Below are positions 15,099 to 22,327 of a stretch of 64,000 nt of DNA, in pieces. The stretch comes from Pseudomonas sp. GD03944. GTDB lineage: Bacteria > Pseudomonadota > Gammaproteobacteria > Pseudomonadales > Pseudomonadaceae. A program made the position numbers and the translations under genes. The stretch covers positions 1 to 64,000 of the forward strand of contig NZ_JAOCAH010000021.1 of the NCBI RefSeq assembly GCF_029839275.1, read 5' to 3'. Each line of letters starts with the position of its first letter. Positions within the stretch are counted from its first letter, which is position 1. The notes under the pieces were generated by a model. That model ran no database searches. It was given only the letters and a program-made list of their open reading frames with translations, and was not told the DNA's origin.

Positions 15099-16532
15099 AT
15101 GAATGTTCTGCGCCCTACCCTGCTGACGCTCGCCTGCCTGATGCCCCTGCCCAGCCTGGCCAGTGACCTGCCGTCACTCGGCGACGCCAGCTCGGCGCTC
15201 GTCTCCCCGCAGCAGGAATACCAGATGGGGCGCGCCTGGCTGAGCCTGGTGCGCGGCCAGGTCGACCAGTTGTCCGACCCGCAGCTCAAGGACTTCGTCG
15301 AGACCAGCGTCTACCGCCTCGGCGAGACCAGCCAGGTGCAGGACCGTCGCCTCGAATTCGTGCTGCTCAACAGCCCGCAGATCAACGCCTTCGCCGCGCC
15401 CGGCGGGATCATCGGGGTCAACGGCGGGCTGTTCCTCTATGCCCAGACCGAAGCCGAGTACGCCTCGGTCATGGCCCACGAACTGGCGCACTTGTCGCAA
15501 CGTCACTTCGCCCGCGGCCTGGAAGCCCAGCAACGCATGCAACTGCCGATCATGGCGGCGATGCTGGCCGGTATCGTCGCCGCGGCAGCAGGCGCCGGTG
15601 ACGCTGGCATCGCTGCCATCGCCTCGACCCAGGCGGCGGCCATCCAGGAGCAGCGCCGCTTCTCCCGACAGAACGAGCAGGAGGCCGACCGCATCGGCCT
15701 GATCAACCTGGAGAAAGCCGGCTACGATCCCCGCGCCATGCCCAGCATGTTCGAGCGCCTGATGCGCCAGTACCGCTACGACCGCATGCCGCCGGAATTC
15801 CTGCTGACCCACCCGGTGTCCGAATCGCGTATCGCCGACACCCGCAACCGTGCCGAGCAGTACGAGGCCGGCGGTGTGACCGACAGCCTGCGCTACCAGC
15901 TGATGCGCGCCCGCGTGCAGTTGATCTACGAAGACACCCCCGGCGTGGCCGCCAAGCGCTTCCGCGCCATGCTCGATGAGAACCCCAAGCTGGACGCGGC
16001 ACGCTATGGGCTGGCGATTGCCCAGAGCAAGAGCGGCCAGCATGAGCAGGCGCGGGAAAACCTGCGCATCCTGCTGGAAAAGACCCCGGACGACGTGGTC
16101 TACAACCTGGCACAGGTGGAGTCGGACATGGCCACCAATCGCCTGGGCGAGGCCCAGTCCCGGCTGGATCGCATGCTCAATCTGTACCCGGGCAACTACC
16201 CCCTGCGCCAGGCACGCATCGACCTGCTGATGAAGCAGGGGCGTATCGAACAGGCCGAGCGCGCCCTGGACGAATTGCTGAAAAGCCGGCCGAAAGACCC
16301 GGACGTCTGGTACCTGGTGGCCGAGGTGCGTGGCCTGAGCGGCAACACCATCGGCCTGCACCAGGCCCGTGCCGAGTTCTTCTCCCTGGTCGGCGATTAC
16401 AAGCAGGCCATCGAGCAGCTCGACTTCGCCAAACGCCGCGCCACCAACAACTTCCAGCTGGCCTCGCGAATCGACGCCCGCCAGCGCGAGCTGATCGAAG
16501 ACCAGCGCATCATCGAGCAGATGCTGCGTTGA
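15099..16532 (+). CDS. bepA: Periplasmic M48 metalloprotease/chaperone with TPRs, BepA-like
   Basis: A 477-residue exported protein. It has a signal peptide of ~23 residues (ending SLAS-D) and an M48 peptidase domain with HELAHLSQRHF (HExxH, about residue 128) and a downstream zinc-ligand Glu in NEQEADRIGL. C-terminal TPR helices run from about residue 300 to 470. BepA degrades or rescues misassembled LptD and BAM substrates in the periplasm. The gene neighbours tusA and nadA as in P. aeruginosa. Confidence 0.9.
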   Translation: MNVLRPTLLTLACLMPLPSLASDLPSLGDASSALVSPQQEYQMGRAWLSLVRGQVDQLSDPQLKDFVETSVYRLGETSQVQDRRLEFVLLNSPQINAFAAPGGIIGVNGGLFLYAQTEAEYASVMAHELAHLSQRHFARGLEAQQRMQLPIMAAMLAGIVAAAAGAGDAGIAAIASTQAAAIQEQRRFSRQNEQEADRIGLINLEKAGYDPRAMPSMFERLMRQYRYDRMPPEFLLTHPVSESRIADTRNRAEQYEAGGVTDSLRYQLMRARVQLIYEDTPGVAAKRFRAMLDENPKLDAARYGLAIAQSKSGQHEQARENLRILLEKTPDDVVYNLAQVESDMATNRLGEAQSRLDRMLNLYPGNYPLRQARIDLLMKQGRIEQAERALDELLKSRPKDPDVWYLVAEVRGLSGNTIGLHQARAEFFSLVGDYKQAIEQLDFAKRRATNNFQLASRIDARQRELIEDQRIIEQMLR

Positions 16533-16588
16533 GCAGCTGCGCAGCAACCAAAAAAGCCCGGCACACGCCGTAATGCTGTTCATATGAG

Positions 16589-16627
16589 AAATGCCGTTTT
16601 CCTTTCTCCAGGAAAGCGGCATTTTTC
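16589..16627 (+). terminator. Terminator after bepA-like gene
   Basis: AAATGCCGTTTTCC pairs imperfectly with GGAAAGCGGCATTT, followed by TTCTGG. It lies about 55 bases after the stop. Confidence 0.6.
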
Positions 16628-16644
16628 TGGGTCTGTATCTGGGG

Positions 16645-16737
16645 TGCAGGAGCGTCGCCCTCGGCGCGAAACGATTGCAGCCAGTCAACGGAATCCATGT
16701 CGTGGCCGCCATTCGCCGCGGGACGCGGCTCCTACAG
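16645..16737. repeat. REP-like pair (BIME), copy A
   Basis: The right unit (16710-16737, minus orientation) reads TGTAGGAGCCGCGTCCCGCG followed by GCGAATG. It matches the unit at 58350-58377 at 25 of 27 positions. The left unit (16645-16672, plus orientation) is a diverged version (CAGGAGCGTCGCCCTCGGCG, then CGAA). Opposed REP units are typical of Pseudomonas extragenic repeats. Confidence 0.65.
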
Positions 16738-16847
16738 GCGCCTGGTTGGCGAACCACTTGCGCGACCTGCTCCCCTCTCCCGGCGTTCTTTCAAGTGAAC
16801 AGCATTACGACACAAGCCGGCTTTTTCCATCCTGACTCCCCCAGTAG

Positions 16848-16875
16848 CCTGGGTCGAGCGAAGCGATACCCGGGG
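16848..16875. repeat. Short intergenic dyad upstream of nadA 3' end
   Basis: CCTGGGT and ACCCGGG-type arms flank CGAGCGAAGCGAT. It looks like another dispersed intergenic hairpin family, but only one copy is present in this window, so the assignment is weak. Confidence 0.35.
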
Positions 16876-16953
16876 CGTTCGCACCACGCCCGTCCTGAAT
16901 GCAAAACGCCCGCTGCATCACTGCACCGGGCGTTTCAAGGACACAGCTGCCGA

Positions 16954-18012
16954 TCAGGCGTTGCCGGACAGTTTCATCCGCGCAGCCTGGGTGAAATCCA
17001 GCATGCGCTTGAGCGGGCGAATGGCCTTGGGGATCAGCGACGGGTCGACGAAGATCTCGTTGCTGCCCTGGCGAAGGCACTCGAGGGTGCGCTCCAGGGT
17101 GTTCATGGCCATCCACGGGCAGTGTGCGCAACTGCGGCAGGCCGCGCCGTTGCCAGCGGTGGGCGCTTCGACGAAGACCTTGTCCGGGCACAGCTGCTGC
17201 ATCTTGTAGAAGATGCCGCGGTCGGTGGCGACGATGAAGGTCTTGTTCGGCAGGGTCTGGGCCGCGGCGATCAGCTGGCTGGTGGAGCCCACGGCGTCCG
17301 CCAGGTCGATGACCGCGGTCGGCGACTCGGGGTGCACCAGTACGGCTGCGTCCGGGTACAGCGCCTTCATGTCTTCGAGCTGCTTGGCCTTGAACTCCTC
17401 GTGGACGATGCAGGCACCGTCCCACAGCAGCATGTCGGCACCGGTCTTGTTCTGGATGTAGCGGCCCAGGTGCTGGTCCGGCGCCCAGATGATGCTCTCG
17501 CCGTTGTCCATCAGGTGCTCGACGATCTCCACCGCGCAACTGGAGGTCACCACCCAGTCGGCACGTGCCTTGACCGCCGCCGAGGTGTTGGCATACACCA
17601 CCACGGTGCGCTGCGGGTGCTGGTCGCAGAAGGCGGAGAACTCGTCCACCGGGCAGCCCAGGTCCAGCGAGCAGGTCGCTTCCAGCGTCGGCATCAGCAC
17701 GCGCTTTTCCGGGTTGAGGATCTTGGCGGTCTCGCCCATGAACTTGACCCCGGCCACCAGCACGGTCTGTGCCGGGTGCTGATTGCCGAAGCGGGCCATT
17801 TCCAGGGAGTCGGACACGCAACCGCCGGTTTCTTCGGCCAGGGCCTGCAGCACCGGGTCGCAGTAGTAGTGCGCGACCAGCACCGCGTTCTGCTTCTTCA
17901 GCTCGGCGGCAATCTCGGCGCGGTAAAAAGCTTCCTGCTCGGGAGTCAGCGGCTTGGGCTGCTTGGCATCCAGGTGCGCTTGAACCAGAAGGCGTTCGGA
18001 AATCTGCGTCAT
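16954..18012 (-). CDS. nadA: Quinolinate synthase A
   Basis: A 352-residue [4Fe-4S] enzyme that condenses iminoaspartate with dihydroxyacetone phosphate to quinolinate in NAD synthesis. Three cluster Cys regions are visible: VAHYYCDP with ETGGC, TCSLDLGCP, and CRSCAHCPWM near the C-terminus. The length is typical. In PAO1 (PA1004) the next gene on the far side is mvfR/pqsR; here the neighbour is a divergent FecI-type sigma gene. Confidence 0.96.
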   Translation of the reverse strand: MTQISERLLVQAHLDAKQPKPLTPEQEAFYRAEIAAELKKQNAVLVAHYYCDPVLQALAEETGGCVSDSLEMARFGNQHPAQTVLVAGVKFMGETAKILNPEKRVLMPTLEATCSLDLGCPVDEFSAFCDQHPQRTVVVYANTSAAVKARADWVVTSSCAVEIVEHLMDNGESIIWAPDQHLGRYIQNKTGADMLLWDGACIVHEEFKAKQLEDMKALYPDAAVLVHPESPTAVIDLADAVGSTSQLIAAAQTLPNKTFIVATDRGIFYKMQQLCPDKVFVEAPTAGNGAACRSCAHCPWMAMNTLERTLECLRQGSNEIFVDPSLIPKAIRPLKRMLDFTQAARMKLSGNA

Positions 18013-18194
18013 GTCATCAGGTCTTGTCGAAAGTCTATCGGCACGGCTGGTCGAGCATCGCTGCCCGGCCCGCTCACGGCTCTCCGCAGTCGGGCGCTTT
18101 CAGTACGCCCTGTTCTCTAATGGCGGAATTGTACGCGGATCGCCTGCGACGCCGCTATCCGAACCGCAGCCCGCAAGACCGGCGCAACGCGCCA

Positions 18195-18213
18195 ATTGAA
18201 AACCATTATCACT
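18195..18213. promoter_or_regulatory. Putative Fur box upstream of the FecI-type sigma gene
   Basis: ATTGAAAACCATTATCACT reads on the other strand as AGTGATAATGGTTTTCAAT. Its TGATAATnnTTTTCA core is close to the Fur consensus (GATAATGATAATCATTATC). It sits about 40-60 bases upstream of the sigma gene start at 18254, next to an AT-rich TTGATATATG stretch. Iron-repressed expression is the expected outcome. Confidence 0.65.
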
Positions 18214-18253
18214 TGATATATGTTCGTCGCACTTCGTCCACCCGCCCTCCAGC

Positions 18254-18760
18254 ATGACCACTCCCTCCGATCCCCAGTCCGCCGATGGCCAGTTCCAGCG
18301 CCACTCCAGCGAGCTGCTGCGCTTCCTCACCCGACAGGTCAAGTGCGCAGAGCTGGCAGCGGACCTGCGCCAGGAAACCTGGCTGCGCTTCCGGCGCCGC
18401 GATCCGGAGCAGGAGATCGGCAACCTGCGTGCATTCCTCTACCGCATCGCGCGCAACCTGGTCATCGACCACCGCCGCCAGCAGGAAACCCGCCCCATGC
18501 AGGAGGAGATGACCACCGAGCTGGTCAGCGAACACCCGGGGCCAGAACGGGTCGCCAGCGATGGCCAGCGCCTGGAGCAATTGCAGGCGCTTCTCCAGCA
18601 GTTGCCACCGCACCTGCGCCAGGCCCTGCTGTGGAACCGCCTGGACGGTTTGACCCAGCGCGAGATCGGCGAACGCCTGGGTGTCTCGGAAAGTATGGCC
18701 GGACGCTATATCCTCAAGGCCCTCGAACACTGCCAGCAGCATATGGATAGCGCACCGTGA
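18254..18760 (+). CDS. FecI-type ECF RNA polymerase sigma factor
   Basis: A 168-residue iron-starvation sigma factor. Region 2 (about 15-80) contains DLRQETWLRF and NLRAFLYRIARNLVIDHRRQ. Region 4 (about 110-160) contains LPPHLRQALLWNRLDGLTQR and the helix-turn-helix IGERLGVSESMAGRYI. No clear Shine-Dalgarno precedes the ATG. The Fur-like box upstream, the overlapping FecR-type gene (GTGA) and the TonB receptor with a signalling domain form a complete cell-surface signalling set. It should direct transcription of the receptor gene and possibly of the acylase gene. Confidence 0.92.
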   Translation: MTTPSDPQSADGQFQRHSSELLRFLTRQVKCAELAADLRQETWLRFRRRDPEQEIGNLRAFLYRIARNLVIDHRRQQETRPMQEEMTTELVSEHPGPERVASDGQRLEQLQALLQQLPPHLRQALLWNRLDGLTQREIGERLGVSESMAGRYILKALEHCQQHMDSAP

Positions 18761-19698
18761 GCCATTCCCCTCTTCTCGCCCAAGCCCGCGAATGGCAGGT
18801 TCTGCTGAACTCCGGGCGCGCCACGGCGGCCGACCGGGAAAACCTCGACGCCTGGCGCAACGCGGCGCCGGAGCACGAGCAGGCCATGCGCCAGGTGGAA
18901 GACCTGTGGGCCCTGCTTGGCCAGGTCCAGCGCCCCGCCGAGCCCGCTGTTGTCACGCCCATCGCCAGCCGCCGCCGAGGCCTGGCGCGCTGGAGCGTAC
19001 CGCTGGCCAGCGCTGCGCTGTTGCTGCTGGCGCTCTGGCTGCCGCAGGGCACCTGGGTCGGGCTGTACGCCGACATGCACACAGCACCGGGCGAGCGCCG
19101 CGAGGTGCAGCTGGAAGACGGCTCGACCTTGACCCTCAACGGCGACACCGCGCTGGACTGGCGCGTTTCTGGCGACCGCCGTGAAGTGCACCTGTACCAC
19201 GGCGAGGCGGATTTCCAGGTCGCCGCGGACAGCACACGGCCGTTCCTGGTGAGCGCCGGCGCGATGCGCATTCGGGTCACCGGCACCCGCTTCGACGTCA
19301 ACCACAGCGGCGACCGCGTGGACCTCGCCGTCACCCACGGCCACGTCCAGGTGGGCACAGCGCAGCAACCGAACGCCCTCGCCGTGCAGGCAGGCCAGCA
19401 AGTGCAATGGCGCGATGGCGACCTGCAGGCGGTGCAACCGCTCGATGCGCAGCAGCGCCTGGCCTGGCAACGGGGCAAGCTGGTGTTCCGCGACCGCCCG
19501 CTGGCCGAGGTGTTCGACGAGCTCGAGCGCAGCCAGGGCGACCGAGTGGTATTCCTCGACGACCAGGCCCGACGCCTGCAGGTGACTGGCGTGTTCCCTC
19601 TGGATGACCCGGACGCCGTACTGCGTGCGGTGGCCGACACCCTGCCGGTGCGGCTGGTCCGGCTGCCGGGGCTGATCCTGGTGAGCGCGCGCGACTAG
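18757..19698 (+). CDS. FecR-type anti-sigma factor/signal transducer
   Basis: A 313-residue inner-membrane protein. The N-terminal cytoplasmic DUF4880-like region (about 1-75) contains WQVLLNSGRATAADRENLDA, then WRNAAPEHEQAMRQVEDLW. A single TM segment follows (about 80-105, SVPLASAALLLLALWLP). The periplasmic FecR domain (about 110-220) contains GERREVQLEDGSTLTLNGDT, and a C-terminal STN-contact region carries RLAWQRGKLVFRDRPLAEVF. The GTG start overlaps the sigma stop by 4 bases. It receives the signal from the receptor's N-terminal domain and releases the sigma factor. Confidence 0.92.
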   Translation: MSHSPLLAQAREWQVLLNSGRATAADRENLDAWRNAAPEHEQAMRQVEDLWALLGQVQRPAEPAVVTPIASRRRGLARWSVPLASAALLLLALWLPQGTWVGLYADMHTAPGERREVQLEDGSTLTLNGDTALDWRVSGDRREVHLYHGEADFQVAADSTRPFLVSAGAMRIRVTGTRFDVNHSGDRVDLAVTHGHVQVGTAQQPNALAVQAGQQVQWRDGDLQAVQPLDAQQRLAWQRGKLVFRDRPLAEVFDELERSQGDRVVFLDDQARRLQVTGVFPLDDPDAVLRAVADTLPVRLVRLPGLILVSARD

Positions 19699-19826
19699 CC
19701 GGCACCGCTTTTTTTCATTCAACGAAAATATTTTTGCGGCCGCGGTTCAGAAATGCGCAGCGCTTTCGTCTTCTGTCTGCAAATGCGAATACGTCGCATG
19801 AAATCAGCAGAGAACAGGAAACCAGC

Positions 19827-22253
19827 ATGCGGTCGATCTCCTTCCTCATCCCGCCCTTCGCCGCTCTTCCCCTCGCCCTTGCCACCACGAGCGCCCTGGG
19901 TATCGAACTCGACGTCCCGGCCCAGAACCTCGACGCCGCGCTGACCTACTTCGCCGAACAGGCCGACGTGCGCCTGCTCTACGACGCCTCCCTGACCCGT
20001 GGCGTGGGCACCGCCCCCGCGCTCAAGGGCGATTACTCGGTGTCCGAAGGGCTGCAACGCCTGCTGCAGGGCAGCGGCCTGACGTACCGCATGGGCACCG
20101 ACGGCACCATCACCCTGGTGCCGGTCGCCGAGGAACAGGGGGCGCTGGAGCTCGGCGCGACCACCGTCAGCGGCCAGTACAGCGGCCGCAATGACCTGCC
20201 CAGCGAATACGCCGGTGGCCAGGTGGCCCGCGGCGCCCGCATTGGCATGCTGGGCAACCAGGACATGCAGGATGTGCCGTTCAGCTTTTCCAGCTACACC
20301 AACGAGCTGATCGAGAACCGCCAGGCGCAGACCGTCGGCGAGGTGCTGCGCAGCGACCCCGCGGTGCGCCAGTCCTACGGCTTCGGCAACTTCTCCCAGG
20401 TGTTCGTCATCCGCGGCTTCGCCCTGGCCGGCGACGACATCGCGTTCAACGGCCTGTACGGCGTGCTGCCGCGGCAGATCATCTCCACCGAAGCGGTGGA
20501 ACGCGTGGAAGTGTTCAAGGGCGCCAGCTCCTTTCTCAACGGCGTATCGCCTGGCGGCAGCGGCATCGGCGGTAACGTCAACATCGTGCCCAAGCGCGCC
20601 GAGGACGACCCGACCCGCCGCGTGACCCTGGACTACGCCAGCGACAGCCGCGTCGGCGGGCATATCGACCTGGGCCAGCGCTTCGGCGAAGACAACCGCT
20701 TCGGCGTGCGGGTCAACATGGCCAAGCGCGACGGCGAAAGCGCCGTGGACGGCGAACACCAACACTTCAGCCTGTTCACCGTCGGCCTGGACTACCGGGG
20801 CGACCGCCTGCGCCTGTCCGGCGACTTCGGCTACCAGAAGCAGCGCATCAACGAAGGGCGCTCGGTGGTGTACCTGCCGACGCCGATCCCGGCCGGCCTG
20901 ACCAAGGTCCCCAAGGTGCCAGACGCCAATGACAACTACGCCCAGCCCTGGTCCTGGTCGCAGCTGGAAGACACCTACGGCATGCTCAACGCCGAGTACG
21001 ACCTGAGCGATGCCTGGACCGGCTATCTGTCCGTCGGCAGCAAGTACACCCGTGAGAATGGTGTCTACTCCTCGCTCTATGTGAGTTCGCTGGACGGCAC
21101 CGCCACGGTCGGACGCCTCTACGCACCGCGTGACGAAGAAAGCGACAGCGTCAGCAGCGGACTGCGCGGCAACTTCGCCACCGGCCCGGTAACCCACCAG
21201 TTCAACCTCGGCCTGACCGGCAACTGGCGCGAATTCTTCAGCGCCAACGAATCCACGACGGCCGGCAACCGCCTGCCGGGGAACCTTTACAACCCCTTCC
21301 CCAGCCCCGAACCCAGGCCGACGATTGCCGGCGATATCCACCACCCGCGCAAGACCGGCTCCACGACCTCGCGGAGCATGGCGGTGTCGGACACCCTGGG
21401 CTTCTTCGATGACCGCGCCCTGTTGACCCTGGGCGTGCGTCGCCAACTGGTCTCCAGCAACTCCTGGGCAACGGCCACGCAGGCCCGCACGGCCAACTAC
21501 GATGCCGGCGTCACCACCCCGGTCTACGGCCTGGTGATCAAGGCCACGGACAACCTGTCGCTCTACGCCAACCGCATCGAAGGCCTTTCCCCCGGCCAGG
21601 TCAGCACCGCGGCGAACAACCGAGGTACGGTGCTGCCGCCCTACCGCACCAAGCAGGTGGAGGCCGGCGTGAAGCTGGACTACGGCACCTTCGGCGCCCA
21701 ACTCGCCGTGTACCAGCTGGAGCAGCCTCAGGTCATTACCGTCAACAACGTGATGGCGGCGGATGCCGAGCAGCGCAACCGCGGCATCGAGTTCAGTGTG
21801 TTCGGCGAGCCGATCGACGGGCTGCGCCTGCTGGCCGGCGGCACCCTGCTGGACAGCGAGCTGTCGGGAACGGTGGGCACCGTTGGCACCGGCGCCAGCG
21901 CCCGCCAGGTGCGCGGCCTCAACGACGGCAACCGTGCCGTGGGTGTGCCGGAGTTCCAATACAACCTCAGTGCCGACTGGGATGTACCCGGCGTGCAGGG
22001 CCTGGCGGTCAACGCCTTGCTGCAGCGCACCGGTGGCCAGTACTACGATTCGGGCAACACCCTGAGCATCCCCGCCTGGACCCGCGTCGACCTGGGTGCG
22101 CGCTACGCCTTCAAGATGGACGAGCGTGACATCACCCTGCGCGCCGGCCTGGAGAACGTGGCCAACAAGGATTACTGGGAATCGGCCTACGGCGGCTACC
22201 TGACCCAGGGCAGTCCCCGTACGCTGAAAGTCTCGGCGACCGTGGACTTCTGA
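19827..22253 (+). CDS. TonB-dependent siderophore receptor with signalling (STN) domain
   Basis: An 808-residue outer-membrane receptor. I chose the ATG at 19827 (AGGAAACC upstream), which gives a signal peptide of ~25 residues. The STN signalling domain (about 26-100, ELDVPAQNLDAALTYFAEQA) contacts FecR. The plug (about 125-260) carries RSDPAVRQSYGFGNFSQVFV and an SGIGGNVNIVPKR segment. The barrel ends in aromatic Phe (LKVSATVDF). It belongs to the FpvA/FoxA/FecA class. The ligand is unknown: no siderophore synthesis genes lie nearby, so it may take up a foreign siderophore. A terminator follows directly. Confidence 0.93.
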   Translation: MRSISFLIPPFAALPLALATTSALGIELDVPAQNLDAALTYFAEQADVRLLYDASLTRGVGTAPALKGDYSVSEGLQRLLQGSGLTYRMGTDGTITLVPVAEEQGALELGATTVSGQYSGRNDLPSEYAGGQVARGARIGMLGNQDMQDVPFSFSSYTNELIENRQAQTVGEVLRSDPAVRQSYGFGNFSQVFVIRGFALAGDDIAFNGLYGVLPRQIISTEAVERVEVFKGASSFLNGVSPGGSGIGGNVNIVPKRAEDDPTRRVTLDYASDSRVGGHIDLGQRFGEDNRFGVRVNMAKRDGESAVDGEHQHFSLFTVGLDYRGDRLRLSGDFGYQKQRINEGRSVVYLPTPIPAGLTKVPKVPDANDNYAQPWSWSQLEDTYGMLNAEYDLSDAWTGYLSVGSKYTRENGVYSSLYVSSLDGTATVGRLYAPRDEESDSVSSGLRGNFATGPVTHQFNLGLTGNWREFFSANESTTAGNRLPGNLYNPFPSPEPRPTIAGDIHHPRKTGSTTSRSMAVSDTLGFFDDRALLTLGVRRQLVSSNSWATATQARTANYDAGVTTPVYGLVIKATDNLSLYANRIEGLSPGQVSTAANNRGTVLPPYRTKQVEAGVKLDYGTFGAQLAVYQLEQPQVITVNNVMAADAEQRNRGIEFSVFGEPIDGLRLLAGGTLLDSELSGTVGTVGTGASARQVRGLNDGNRAVGVPEFQYNLSADWDVPGVQGLAVNALLQRTGGQYYDSGNTLSIPAWTRVDLGARYAFKMDERDITLRAGLENVANKDYWESAYGGYLTQGSPRTLKVSATVDF

Positions 22254-22274
22254 TCGCGGCAGCGCATGCACGAA

Positions 22275-22305
22275 AACGGCGAACCAGGTGTTCGCCGTTC
22301 TTTTA
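22275..22305 (+). terminator. Terminator between TonB receptor and acylase genes
   Basis: A 10-bp perfect stem (AACGGCGAAC with GTTCGCCGTT, 5-base loop), followed by CTTTTATC. It separates the receptor from the downstream acylase, so the acylase is expressed by partial read-through or from its own promoter. Confidence 0.8.
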
Positions 22306-22327
22306 TCTCCCCCCACCGGTGACCGAC

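Larger units (their letters stand above)
16533..16953. other. Intergenic region with terminator and repeats, bepA to nadA
   Basis: No gene seen. It contains a terminator hairpin (16589-16627), a pair of REP-like units in opposite orientation (16645-16672 and 16710-16737), and another dyad near 16848-16875. Confidence 0.6.

Noticed and set aside
19740..19826. FecI-type sigma promoter upstream of the TonB receptor gene
   Set aside because: Motifs such as GAAAT and CGTC are present, but no pair has the expected ~16-18 base spacing. I could not place a promoter with confidence.
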